From the NCBI GenBank assembly GCA_050693035.1, contig JBOGWB010000100.1, positions 1 through 20,129 of the forward strand: a DNA stretch of 20,129 nt. Direction: 5' to 3'. Positions 1 through 9,414 of the stretch are shown piece by piece. Each line of letters starts with the position of its first letter. The stretch's first letter is position 1. Under the pieces are notes generated by a model. That model was not told where the DNA came from and did no database searches. It worked only from the letters and a program-made list of their open reading frames with translations. Position numbers and translations under genes: made by a program. The DNA comes from DASYVD01 sp050693035 (lineage in GTDB: Bacteria; Actinomycetota; UBA4738; CALAEC01).

Positions 1-291
1 CGGGCCACCGCGCCGCAGCCCCAGGCGGCCGTGGAGGCGCCGCCCAAGGAGCGGCCGGCCGCGGAGCCCGCGCCCGCAGAGAAGGCGGAGGGTACGAAGG
101 CCGCCGGAGAGGAAGGCACGCCGACCCGTGCGACCCCGCCACCGGCTGAGGTTCAGCCGGACCAGGAGACCTACGATCGGGTGCTCCAGGAGCAGCTCGA
201 CAAGGGCGCGTCTCCGAAGGTTGCCGAGGGCCGGGCCAAGGCCGCAGCGATCCGAGCGGCCCGGAAGAAAGCCTCGGAGGGAGGGGAGTGA
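1..291 (+). CDS. nuoI: C-terminal tail of a nuo-operon protein, probably NADH-quinone oxidoreductase subunit I (partial)
   Basis: The reading frame is open from the first base to a TGA at 289-291, so only the last 96 residues are seen. No iron-sulfur motif of NuoI (paired CxxCxxCxxxC) lies in the visible part; the identity rests on the canonical order nuoI-nuoJ-nuoK-L-M-N. The visible part is a low-complexity Ala/Pro/Glu linker (about residues 1-52) followed by a charged, probably helical module of about 43 residues with the segment YDRVLQEQLDKGAS and the Ala/Arg-rich VAEGRAKAAAIRAARKK. Core NuoI ends soon after its second cluster, so this would be an extension. The stop overlaps the nuoJ GTG (GTGA), which argues for translational coupling. 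It could instead be a separate small protein gene; that cannot be settled from the fragment. Confidence 0.6.
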   Translation, partial: RATAPQPQAAVEAPPKERPAAEPAPAEKAEGTKAAGEEGTPTRATPPPAEVQPDQETYDRVLQEQLDKGASPKVAEGRAKAAAIRAARKKASEGGE

Positions 292-779
292 CCCTCCAGG
301 AGGTGATCTTCTCGCTCCTCGGTCTGGCGGGGATCGGAGCAGCGCTGCGACTGGTGACGGCGAGGAACGTGGTTCACGCCGCCCTCTACCTGGTCGCGGC
401 CCTGGCGACCGTGGCGGCGGTGTACATCCTCCTGGGCGCGGAGTTCGTGGCGTGGGTCCAGGTCCTCATCTACGTCGGCGCGATCGTCGTGCTGCTTCTG
501 TTCAGCCTGATGCTGACCCGGGCGCCCATCGGCCGGGAAGCCCTCGACAACCAGCAACGGGGGGTGTCAGCGGTCGTGGCGGTGATCGTCCTCGCCGGCC
601 TGGCCTTCCTGATCCAGGACGCCTTCGGTGGCGCTCGCCTGAACCTCCGGCCCACGGATACCGCCGGCATCGGGGACGAACTGTTCAGCACGTTCGTCCT
701 GCCGTTCGAGGTGGTCTCGTTCCTCCTCCTGGCCGCGCTGGTGGGAGCCATCGTGCTCGCCCGCAAGGACGAAGCATGA
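288..779 (+). CDS. nuoJ: NADH-quinone oxidoreductase subunit J
   Basis: Membrane-arm subunit of complex I, which couples NADH:quinone electron transfer to proton export across the cytoplasmic membrane. The 163-residue product has about five hydrophobic helices and contains the NuoJ family signature region VLIYVGAIVVLLLFSLML (around residues 58-75), including the conserved YVGA..VL.LF pattern at the pi-bulge helix. Length is a little shorter than E. coli NuoJ (184). The GTG start at 288 overlaps the upstream stop by four bases and is preceded by a purine-rich GGAGGGAGGGGA Shine-Dalgarno region. Its own stop overlaps the nuoK ATG (ATGA), so nuoI-J-K are translationally coupled. Confidence 0.95.
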   Translation: MTLQEVIFSLLGLAGIGAALRLVTARNVVHAALYLVAALATVAAVYILLGAEFVAWVQVLIYVGAIVVLLLFSLMLTRAPIGREALDNQQRGVSAVVAVIVLAGLAFLIQDAFGGARLNLRPTDTAGIGDELFSTFVLPFEVVSFLLLAALVGAIVLARKDEA

Positions 780-1090
780 TCAGGCTTCCGTTCGTCCTGT
801 TCTTCTCGGCGGCGCTCTTCGCCATCGGTGTTTACGGAGTTCTGGCGAGACGGAACGCCGTCCTGGTGCTCATGTCGATCGAGCTGATGCTCAACGCGGT
901 AAACGTGAACCTGGTGGCGTTCTCACAGCTCTTCGATGACGTGCAGGTGGTGCTGGCGGGCCAGGTGTTCACGCTGTTCGTGATCACCGTCGCGGCGGCG
1001 GAAGTGGGGATCGGGTTGGCGATCGTGATCCTGATCTTCCGCAACCGCGAGACCATCAACGTCGACGAGATCAATCTCCTGAAATGGTGA
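776..1090 (+). CDS. nuoK: NADH-quinone oxidoreductase subunit K
   Basis: Small antiporter-like (MrpC-type) membrane subunit of complex I, 104 residues with three transmembrane helices, the usual length for the family. The two glutamates known to be needed for proton translocation are visible: Glu36 in SIELMLNAVN and Glu76 in AAAEVGIGLAI (E. coli Glu36 and Glu72). The ATG at 776 overlaps the nuoJ stop by four bases; a much longer open frame runs upstream of it but is only a shadow of nuoJ. nuoL starts six bases after the stop. Confidence 0.96.
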   Translation: MIRLPFVLFFSAALFAIGVYGVLARRNAVLVLMSIELMLNAVNVNLVAFSQLFDDVQVVLAGQVFTLFVITVAAAEVGIGLAIVILIFRNRETINVDEINLLKW

Positions 1091-1096
1091 GCTGCC

Positions 1097-3028
<1,932 letters not shown>

Positions 3029-3041
3029 CAAGGAGAGGCTG

Positions 3042-4583
3042 ATGGAGTGGTTCGAGTCCTGGGCGATCACCCTGGCGGTGTTCCTGCCGGTTCTGGGCGC
3101 CGTCGTCGTGACCGTGGTCCCCCGAGGAAGGGACCGGCTGATCCGGGCGCTGGGCCTGGTGTTCACCGCGGCGGCGCTGCTGGTGGGCATCGTGATGCTG
3201 TTCGGCTACGACTTCTCCGCTCCCGGCGCGTTCGGAGACGGCGGAGCGGCGGAGGCGCTCCAGTACGAGGTGAACCTGTCCTGGATCTCGGTGATCGACG
3301 TCAACTATCACATCGGCATCGACGGGGTGAGCCTCCCGCTGCTCGAGCTGACGCTGCTGCTCGGCTTCCTGTGCATGGTGTACACGTGGCGGTGGCTCCC
3401 GGAGCCCGGCCGCCCCAAGGCGTTCGTGGCCCTGCTCCTCCTTCTTCAGACCGGGATGTCGGGGACGTTCATCGCCTTCGACCTGGTGCTGTTCTTCGTG
3501 TTCTGGGAGCTGGTCCTGGTGCCCATGTACTTCCTCATCGGGTACTGGGGCTATCCGGGGCGGCGCGAGTACGCGGCCATCAAGTTCTTCCTGTACACGC
3601 TGTTCGGGAGCGTGTTCATGCTCCTGGCCTTCCTGGCCATGTACTTCCGGTCGGAGCCGCACACCTTCGACATCGTCGCCCTCCAGCAGGCGGGCTTCGA
3701 CACGACCTTCCAGAACATCGCGTTCATCGGGCTGTTCCTGGGGTTCGCCATCAAGGTCCCCATGTGGCCGTTCCACACGTGGCTCCCCGACGCGCATACC
3801 GAGGCGCCCACGGTGGGCTCGGTGCACCTCGCCGGGGTCCTGCTGAAGATGGGGACCTACGGCTTCGTCCGGATCGCCCTTCCGCTCCTGCCAGACGCCG
3901 CCCGGGTGTGGGCTCCGTGGATCGGCATCCTCGCCGTGATCGCCATCGTCTACGCCTCCCTCGCTTGCCTGGCGCAGCGTGACCTGAAGCGGCTCATCGC
4001 GTTCTCCTCGGTCGGGCACATGGGGTTCGTGATGCTCGGCATCGCCACGCTCACCGATGTAGGGATCAACGCCGCCATCTTCGGCATGGTGGCCCACGGC
4101 GTCATCACGGGGATGTTGTTCTTCCTGGCCGGTTCTGTCCACGAGCGGTACCACACCCGGGAGATCTCCGAGATCGGCGGGGGGATGCTCCAGAAGGTCC
4201 CCCTCATGGCCAGCATCCTGGCGTTCACGGCCATCGCGTCGCTGGGGCTTCCGGGACTGGCGGGATTCTGGGGAGAGGTCATGGCCCTGCTGTCTTCCTA
4301 CAACCCGGCCGAGGGCCTCTCGGTCACCCTGTTCCGTGTGCTGATGGTGTTCGGCGGCATCGGCACCATCCTCACGGCCGGTTACTTCTTGTGGATGCTC
4401 CAGCGGGTCAATCTCGGAACGGTTCCCGATCGGTGGGAGCCGAAGCGGCTCGCCGACGTGAACGCGGTGGAGTGGGTGGCGTGGGCCCCGCTGCTGGTGG
4501 GGATCCTCTTGCTCGGCCTGGCTCCCGGCCTGATCCTCGGGGTCACCAGCGACGCGGTGGCCAGCCTCATCGGCCTGCTCTGA
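3042..4583 (+). CDS. nuoM: NADH-quinone oxidoreductase subunit M
   Basis: Second antiporter-like proton-channel subunit of complex I, 513 residues, normal length. It shows FFVFWELVLVPMYFLIGYWG (TM5 glutamate) and KVPMWPFHTWLPDAHTEAPT followed by VGSVHLAGVLLKMGTYG (TM7 lysine and following lysine-bearing helix), which distinguish NuoM from NuoL and NuoN. The ATG is preceded by AAGGAGAGG at good spacing. One base separates its TGA from the nuoN ATG, so translation is probably coupled. Confidence 0.96.
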   Translation: MEWFESWAITLAVFLPVLGAVVVTVVPRGRDRLIRALGLVFTAAALLVGIVMLFGYDFSAPGAFGDGGAAEALQYEVNLSWISVIDVNYHIGIDGVSLPLLELTLLLGFLCMVYTWRWLPEPGRPKAFVALLLLLQTGMSGTFIAFDLVLFFVFWELVLVPMYFLIGYWGYPGRREYAAIKFFLYTLFGSVFMLLAFLAMYFRSEPHTFDIVALQQAGFDTTFQNIAFIGLFLGFAIKVPMWPFHTWLPDAHTEAPTVGSVHLAGVLLKMGTYGFVRIALPLLPDAARVWAPWIGILAVIAIVYASLACLAQRDLKRLIAFSSVGHMGFVMLGIATLTDVGINAAIFGMVAHGVITGMLFFLAGSVHERYHTREISEIGGGMLQKVPLMASILAFTAIASLGLPGLAGFWGEVMALLSSYNPAEGLSVTLFRVLMVFGGIGTILTAGYFLWMLQRVNLGTVPDRWEPKRLADVNAVEWVAWAPLLVGILLLGLAPGLILGVTSDAVASLIGLL

Positions 4584-4584
4584 G

Positions 4585-6066
4585 ATGCCGTTCGAGGTCG
4601 ACTACGTAGCCCTCGCACCGGAGCTGACGCTCGGCGTCACCATCCTGACGGTGCTCGTCCTGGACCTGTTCCTCCGTCCGGAGCGGAAGTGGTGGGCGGG
4701 GGTCGTGTCGTTCCTGGGACTCGGCTGGGCGCTCATGGTCACGATCGCCCTCGTCGGCGACGAACGCGCCGTGATGTTCGGGGGCACCTACGTCGTCGAT
4801 GAGTTCGCGGTGCTGTTCAAGGTGTTCTTCTTGGCGGTCGGCATCGTGGTGGTGGCGTTGTCGCTGCGGTACTTCCGTGAGGGTCGCTACTACCAGGGCG
4901 AGTACTACTTCCTCATCCTGTCCTCGTTCCTGGGGATGCTCACCATCTCCTCCTCGCGGGACCTCCTGATGCTGTTCATCTCCCTCGAGCTCGTGTCGGC
5001 GCCGGGATTCCTGATGGCCGGGTTCCGCAAGCGCGATCCCCGGTCGAACGAGGCCGCCCTGAAGTTCTTCCTCATCGGGATCCTGTCGACGGCGGTGATG
5101 CTCTATGGGATGAGCCTGATCTACGGGGTCACCGGGTCGCTGCGGCTGGACGAGATCGCGCAGCGCCTGGGGAACGGCGTCCTGCCGAGTTCGCTGGAAG
5201 ACGTTCCGGTTTCCGCGACCGGCGTTGGTATCGCGGCCGTGCTCTTCGTGGTGGCCGGGTTCGCCTTCAAGGTGTCGTCGGTGCCGTTCCACTTCTGGGC
5301 CCCGGACACCTACGAGGGTTCGCCGGTGCCGGTGGCGGCGTTCCTCTCGGTCGCCTCAAAGGCCGCCGGTTTCGCCGGCCTGATCCAGCTGATGTTCTTC
5401 GGCTTCGCCCCGCTCGCCCCGTTCTGGGCGCCCGTGTTCGCGGTGCTGTCGATCCTCACCATGACCATCGGGAACCTGGTGGCGCTCCAGCAGCGACAGG
5501 TGGTCCGGCTGCTCGCGTACTCGAGCATCGCCCAGGCCGGGTACATGCTGTTGCCGTTCGCCCTGGCGGGGGTGTCCCCGGGGGTGAACGAGCTCGCGGT
5601 GGAGGCGGCGGTCCTCTACATCCTCGTGTACGCGGTGATGAACCTGGGGGCCTTCGCCGTGGTGGTCGCGGTGGCCCGGGAGTCGCCGGGCGTGCTGATC
5701 TCCGACTTCCGGGGCCTGGGGCGGCGCTCCGCAGCCATGGCCGTGGCCATGCTCATGTTCCTGCTGTCGCTGGCCGGGCTACCGCCGCTGGCGGGGTTCT
5801 GGGCCAAGTTCTTCATCTTCCGGGCGGCCATCGAAGCCGAGCAGGCGTGGCTCGCCGTGGTGATGGTGGTGAACTCGGTGATCAGCCTGTACTACTACAT
5901 CCTCATCGCCCGGGAGATGTTCTTCGCCGAGCCCGCCGAGGTCCGCCCGTTCCGGGCCCCCGCCTTGGTGACGGCGGTGGTGGCCGTGGCCGGCGCGGCG
6001 GTGCTGGTCGTGGGGGTGTTCCCCGACCTGTTCGCCAGGCTCCCGTCGGGAGTCAGCCCTCCCTAG
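4585..6066 (+). CDS. nuoN: NADH-quinone oxidoreductase subunit N
   Basis: Third antiporter-like subunit of complex I, 493 residues, last gene of the nuo operon. Diagnostic segments are KVSSVPFHFWAPDTYEGSPV (about residues 230-249) with the following VASKAAGFAGLI lysine helix, and LLMLFISLELVSAPGFLMAG containing the TM5 glutamate. Starts at ATG 4585 immediately after the nuoM stop. No convincing intrinsic terminator lies in the 61 bases before the next gene, so some read-through into htpX is possible. Confidence 0.95.
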   Translation: MPFEVDYVALAPELTLGVTILTVLVLDLFLRPERKWWAGVVSFLGLGWALMVTIALVGDERAVMFGGTYVVDEFAVLFKVFFLAVGIVVVALSLRYFREGRYYQGEYYFLILSSFLGMLTISSSRDLLMLFISLELVSAPGFLMAGFRKRDPRSNEAALKFFLIGILSTAVMLYGMSLIYGVTGSLRLDEIAQRLGNGVLPSSLEDVPVSATGVGIAAVLFVVAGFAFKVSSVPFHFWAPDTYEGSPVPVAAFLSVASKAAGFAGLIQLMFFGFAPLAPFWAPVFAVLSILTMTIGNLVALQQRQVVRLLAYSSIAQAGYMLLPFALAGVSPGVNELAVEAAVLYILVYAVMNLGAFAVVVAVARESPGVLISDFRGLGRRSAAMAVAMLMFLLSLAGLPPLAGFWAKFFIFRAAIEAEQAWLAVVMVVNSVISLYYYILIAREMFFAEPAEVRPFRAPALVTAVVAVAGAAVLVVGVFPDLFARLPSGVSPP

Positions 6067-6093
6067 CCCCGCCCCCCGCCGTTTCCGGCCCCA

Positions 6094-6108
6094 CTCGATA
6101 CAATCGAG
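6094..6108 (+). promoter_or_regulatory. possible -10 element inside a short palindrome upstream of htpX
   Basis: CTCGAT-ACA-ATCGAG is a perfect 6-bp inverted repeat, and TACAAT (6099-6104) in its centre resembles a -10 box. A start site near 6111 would leave a short leader with the AGGAGG ribosome binding site of htpX. No good -35 hexamer is visible, so this is weak. Confidence 0.3.
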
Positions 6109-6127
6109 AGGAAGTCGAGGAGGCGAG

Positions 6128-6982
6128 ATGATCGGCATCAATCGGGTGAAGTCCTGGCTCCTGATCGCGGCCATGGCCGCGCTGTTCGTGGCGGTGGGGG
6201 CCGCCTTCGGCGGCCGCCAGGGCGCCACGTTCGCTCTGGTCATCGCCCTCGTCTTCAACTTCGCCATGTACTGGTTCAGCGACCGCATCGCCCTGGCGAC
6301 CACCCGATCCCACCCCGTGGGCGAGCACGAGGCCCCGGAGATCTACGCCATGGTCCGCGAGCTGGCGGTGGAGGCGAAGGCCCCGATGCCCCGGATCTAC
6401 GTGAGCGAGATGGCCCAGCCGAACGCCTTCGCCACCGGCCGCAGTCCCGAGCGCGCCGTCGTGGCGGTGACCCAGGGGATCCTCCAGATCCTCGATCGCC
6501 GGGAGCTCCGTGCCGTGCTTGCCCACGAGCTCTCCCACGTGCTCAACCGGGACGTCCTGGTGTCCACCATCGCCGCGGCCATCGGCTCGGCGTTCACCTA
6601 CCTGGCGTACATGGCGTTCTGGTTCGGCGGCGACGACGACGACAGCCCCCTGGGAGGCCTGGGCTTCCTGCTCCTGTGGCTGGTCGGGCCGCTGGCGGCG
6701 GGACTGATCCAGATGGCGGTGTCCAGGTCCCGGGAGTACCAGGCGGACGAATCGGGGGCGTTCATCTCTCGCGACCCCGACGCCCTCGCCAGCGCCCTCA
6801 CCAAGCTGGAGGAGTACTCGAAGCGGGTGCCGGCGCAGGTCAACCCGGCCCAGGCCCACCTGTTCATCGTGAATCCTCTGCGCGGGGGAGTCGGCAGGGG
6901 GATGGCCACGCTGTTCCGGACCCACCCGCCCACGGAGGAACGGATCCGCCGGCTCCGGGAGATCGCTCCCAAGATCCGATAG
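6128..6982 (+). CDS. htpX: membrane zinc metalloprotease HtpX (M48 family)
   Basis: 284-residue integral membrane protease of the heat/envelope-stress quality-control system, which degrades damaged membrane proteins. Two N-terminal hydrophobic helices (about residues 10-28 and 34-50) are followed by the M48 catalytic domain with the zinc motif HELSH at 133-137 and the third ligand Glu203 in the SREYQADESGA segment. Further helices lie at about 143-165 and 176-196. Length equals the family norm. A strong AGGAGG lies seven bases before the ATG. It follows nuoN by 61 bases in the same direction; the link with complex I is positional only. Confidence 0.95.
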   Translation: MIGINRVKSWLLIAAMAALFVAVGAAFGGRQGATFALVIALVFNFAMYWFSDRIALATTRSHPVGEHEAPEIYAMVRELAVEAKAPMPRIYVSEMAQPNAFATGRSPERAVVAVTQGILQILDRRELRAVLAHELSHVLNRDVLVSTIAAAIGSAFTYLAYMAFWFGGDDDDSPLGGLGFLLLWLVGPLAAGLIQMAVSRSREYQADESGAFISRDPDALASALTKLEEYSKRVPAQVNPAQAHLFIVNPLRGGVGRGMATLFRTHPPTEERIRRLREIAPKIR

Positions 6983-7020
6983 GAACCTCCCCACTCGGAC
7001 AAAATCCACGATTCGGTTTC

Positions 7021-7104
7021 GGCCCACGACCCGCGGGATAGAAGGATTCTGCGAGGTCGCGGGCGAATCCTTACAGGTGAGCCCACCTCGCGCGGGCCTT
7101 TTGT
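7021..7104 (+). promoter_or_regulatory. structured leader of the M23 peptidase gene, candidate riboswitch-like element
   Basis: Two long complementary pairs are interleaved: AAGGATTC (7042-7049) with GAATCCTT (7065-7072), 8 bp, and GCGAGGT (7051-7057) with ACCTCGC (7085-7091), 7 bp. They would form a pseudoknot or exclude each other. CCCGCG (7030-7035) can pair either with CGCGGG at 7058-7063 or with CGCGGG at 7091-7096, and GGCCC (7021-7025) can close with GGGCC (7094-7098). A short run of T follows at 7099-7102 and the gene starts at 7106 without a clear Shine-Dalgarno. In actinobacteria, cell-wall hydrolase genes are often controlled by the ydaO-type c-di-AMP riboswitch; some words here (GAATCC, ACCTCG, GGGC) resemble it, but the conserved 5' core is not found, so the class is not assigned. 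Confidence 0.45.
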
Positions 7105-7105
7105 C

Positions 7106-8275
7106 ATGAGGCGAGCGGCACTCATCGCGGTGTTCGTGGCGGCGCAACTCCTCGCGCCCCTTCCGGGGACGGCCCAGCAGGTCGATCCGTGCGAGCCGGT
7201 CCCCCTCCCCGAGCTCTGCGAGGAGGAGCCTCTTCCCGATCCGGCCGGTCCTCCGCCTCCTGAGCCGCTGCCGGGTGAGGACGACGGGGGGACCGGGAAG
7301 CTCGCCGAGCCCGGAGGCGGTGGGCGGGACGACGACGGGCAGAAGAAAAAGAGGAAGGACCGAGACCGGCGGGAGCGAGAGCCCAGGCCCCGGTTCGTCC
7401 TGGGAGGCCCGAAGAACACCCTTCGCCTGATGACCATCCTTTCGGTGCTCCCTCGCTACGGGATGTCCCTGGACCGGGCGGTGCTCCGCGTGGTCGGACC
7501 GTTCCCGGTAGCGGGGCTGGCCTGGTGGACCGATGACTGGCACGCCTGCCGTGACGGGTGCCGGCGCCTGCACAAGGGTCTGGACATCTTCGCCCGGCAC
7601 GGAACACCCCTGGTGGCGGTGGCCGACGGTGTCGTTTCCCAGAAGGTGAACGGCAGTCTCTCGGGGCTCGGGGTGGAGATCACCGACGCTCGCCGAACCG
7701 AGTACTTCTACGCGCACCTGTCCCGGTGGGCGGACGGGCTGCGCGTGGGCATGCGGGTCCGCCGGGGAGAGGTGATCGGTTTCGTCGGCAACACCGGGAA
7801 CGCTGTCAATACGCCGCCGCACGTGCACTTCGAGCTGCAGCCAAGGGGCGTCCCGGTTCCGCCCAAGCCCTCCGTCGACCGGTGGCTCCGGATGACGGAG
7901 CAGCGAGCCATCGACCTCGTCGAGCGGATCACCGGGAAGCCGATCTCCAAGCTCGTCAAGACGGAGAGCGACTTCCGGGTGACCCGTCTCTTCGACCTCG
8001 CGGGAGATCTCGGCAGCGGGGACCTTGCCTCAGAACAGATGTTCCTGCTCGCCGGGCTTCAGGCGGTGGTGCCCTCGCTCCCCGTGGCCAGCCGGACGGT
8101 GGGACAGATGGCGTGGGAGATCGACTGGGGAGAGCGGGCCGAGGCTCAGCTGGCCGCCCTGGCCGCGGAGTACGAACGGCTCCAGGCCGAGCAGCGGCTC
8201 GCCGGGGGGCTGCCGCTGGGATTCGGAGTCCCGGCTCCGCCAGCCACGGCCCAAGCGGCCGGCGGCTTCGACTAG
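7106..8275 (+). CDS. secreted M23-family peptidoglycan metallopeptidase (LytM-like)
   Basis: 389-residue predicted exported endopeptidase acting on peptidoglycan cross-links. A Sec signal peptide (residues 1 to about 24, MRRAALIAVFVAAQLLAPLP then TAQ) precedes a Pro/acidic then Lys/Arg-rich linker (about 27-96). The M23 domain shows the zinc ligands His156 and Asp160 in HKGLD, His204 in YAHL, and HVHFEL (His239, His241), so it looks catalytically complete. It has a C-terminal extension of about 130 residues containing a helical, coiled-coil-like stretch (AEAQLAALAAEYERLQAEQR). A TRL start at 7106 is the only one that gives the signal peptide; no Shine-Dalgarno is evident, and the structured leader just upstream suggests RNA-level control. 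Converges on yajQ with 25 bases between the stops. Confidence 0.9.
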   Translation: MRRAALIAVFVAAQLLAPLPGTAQQVDPCEPVPLPELCEEEPLPDPAGPPPPEPLPGEDDGGTGKLAEPGGGGRDDDGQKKKRKDRDRREREPRPRFVLGGPKNTLRLMTILSVLPRYGMSLDRAVLRVVGPFPVAGLAWWTDDWHACRDGCRRLHKGLDIFARHGTPLVAVADGVVSQKVNGSLSGLGVEITDARRTEYFYAHLSRWADGLRVGMRVRRGEVIGFVGNTGNAVNTPPHVHFELQPRGVPVPPKPSVDRWLRMTEQRAIDLVERITGKPISKLVKTESDFRVTRLFDLAGDLGSGDLASEQMFLLAGLQAVVPSLPVASRTVGQMAWEIDWGERAEAQLAALAAEYERLQAEQRLAGGLPLGFGVPAPPATAQAAGGFD

Positions 8276-8300
8276 TCTGGCAGTCCCCGCTCCCCCAGGC

Positions 8301-8792
8301 CTAGCGGTAGTTCGTGAACTCGAGGGGGATCCCGAAGTCCTTCTCTTTCAGGGCCCCGATCACCGCCTGGAGGTCGTCCTTCTTGTTGGCGGTCACCCGG
8401 AGCTGATCCCCCTGGATGGCCACCTGGACCTTGATGCGGAGGTCCTTCACGAACTTGTTGATCTCGCGGGCCTTGTCCTGAGAGATGCCCCGGTTCACGT
8501 TCAGGGCCTGCTTGTACGTGGCCTTCGCTGCGGGCAGGATCGGCCCTTCGTGGATGGCCTTGAGCGACACCTTCCGCCGCACCAGCTTGTCCTTGAACAC
8601 CTCCACCGCCGCCTTGAGCCGGTACTCGGTGGAGGAACGGAACTCCACCAGGTCCTCGTCCTGGGCCAGGCTGGTGCCCGTGTCCTTGAAGTCGAACCGG
8701 GTGAGGATCTCCCGGGAGGCCTGGTCGGCTGCGTTGCTGACCTCCACCATGTTCACCTGGGAGACCACGTCGAAGGAGAATCCCTTGGCCAT
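8301..8792 (-). CDS. yajQ: YajQ family nucleotide-binding protein
   Basis: 163-residue cytosolic protein of the YajQ/UPF0234 family, of two ferredoxin-like domains. Family members bind nucleic acids or cyclic di-GMP (shown in Xanthomonas) and act as effectors; the role in actinobacteria is not established. The family N-terminus is plain (SFDVVSQVNMVEVSNAADQA), as are the conserved NVNRGISQDKAREINKFVKD and the C-terminal FGIPLEFTNYR. Length matches the family exactly. A TAGACT hexamer stands six bases before the ATG on this strand, suggesting a leaderless transcript. It lies convergent to the M23 peptidase and divergent from tRNA-Tyr. Confidence 0.95.
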   Translation of the reverse strand: MAKGFSFDVVSQVNMVEVSNAADQASREILTRFDFKDTGTSLAQDEDLVEFRSSTEYRLKAAVEVFKDKLVRRKVSLKAIHEGPILPAAKATYKQALNVNRGISQDKAREINKFVKDLRIKVQVAIQGDQLRVTANKKDDLQAVIGALKEKDFGIPLEFTNYR

Positions 8793-8798
8793 GGGCCG

Positions 8799-8804
8799 AG
8801 TCTA
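8799..8804 (-). promoter_or_regulatory. putative -10 box of leaderless yajQ
   Basis: On the minus strand TAGACT is followed by six bases and then the yajQ ATG, the TANNNT-N6-ATG arrangement common for leaderless actinobacterial genes. No convincing -35 was seen and there is no Shine-Dalgarno before the ATG. Confidence 0.45.
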
Positions 8805-8849
8805 CCCGGCAGAGCGGATCGAGCGATGCGCTAATCTGAGAGGGCGGTC

Positions 8850-8931
8850 GGGGGGGTGCCCGAGCGGCCAAAGGGAGCGGTCTGTAAAATCGCCGGCGTA
8901 GCCTACGCAGGTTCGAATCCTGCCCCCCCCA
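8850..8931 (+). tRNA. tRNA-Tyr (GTA)
   Basis: A complete class II cloverleaf can be drawn: acceptor GGGGGGG (8850-8856) with CCCCCCC (8924-8930), anticodon stem GCGGT/ATCGC with loop CTGTAAA (anticodon GTA at 8884-8886), a long variable arm, T stem GCAGG/CCTGC around TTCGAAT, and discriminator A8931. CCA is not encoded. The all-G acceptor strand is unusual in its uniformity. TAATCT at 8832-8837 may be its -10 box. Confidence 0.96.
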
Positions 8932-8958
8932 CCTCCGGTTTCGTCCCTCGAACGAGAA

Positions 8959-9264
8959 TCACCGCTCGCGCGGTCGCTGGTGGCGCTTTCTCTCCGCTCT
9001 TGCCGCGCGGGCCACGTACCAGCCAACCGCGACCGCGAAGGTCAGGGTCAACACCGCTGCAACCAGCATCAGGGCAGCATTCCCCGAACGGAGTGCGAAA
9101 CGGATCAACAGGCTGCCGGCCACCACGAGACCGACGCTCAGCACAAGGGTGCTGAGCACCCACCGAGGAAAGGCGTTCCCTCCCCCGGCTCCGTGGCCGA
9201 GCCGCTTGGCGATCGCGATGCCCAGCCACAACAAGGCGATTATCGCTATGAGTTTCAGGCCCAT
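8959..9264 (-). CDS. small three-helix membrane protein, function unknown (intact copy)
   Basis: A 101-residue protein of unknown function. Predicted helices lie at about residues 3-19 (LKLIAIIALLWLGIAIA), 35-56 and 62-85, with a basic C-terminus (RAERKRHQRPRER). The start at 9264 is preferred over ATG 9282 or the longer frame to 9339 because the Shine-Dalgarno context GATGAGG before it is shared with the paralogous copy at 11560-11860. The segment RSGNAAL is identical in both copies. It lies between tRNA-Tyr (opposite strand) and the divergent gene at 9415. No known family was recognised. Confidence 0.65.
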   Translation of the reverse strand: MGLKLIAIIALLWLGIAIAKRLGHGAGGGNAFPRWVLSTLVLSVGLVVAGSLLIRFALRSGNAALMLVAAVLTLTFAVAVGWYVARAARAERKRHQRPRER

Positions 9265-9414
9265 CGCCTCATCTTCTCTCATGCCCCCGATGGCCGCCGC
9301 CGGGAGATCGGGGTCCTCAGCGGAGAGTACGACGGTCACGCTCGCAGGCTTCGGCTCTCCAGACGGGGGTAAAGAAAACTTGGGACCTGTTCAAACCGGA
9401 AGGGGGACGGAGCC

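Noticed and set aside
7081..7102. Intrinsic terminator GCCC...GGGC-CTTTT directly before the M23 gene
   Set aside because: Stem of only four base pairs and four T residues; too weak to call alone, and it overlaps better pairings in the leader.
9350..9375. Promoter TTCGGC-N14-TAAAGA upstream of the TM-helix-repeat gene
   Set aside because: The spacer is too short for a sigma-70 promoter and both hexamers are poor.
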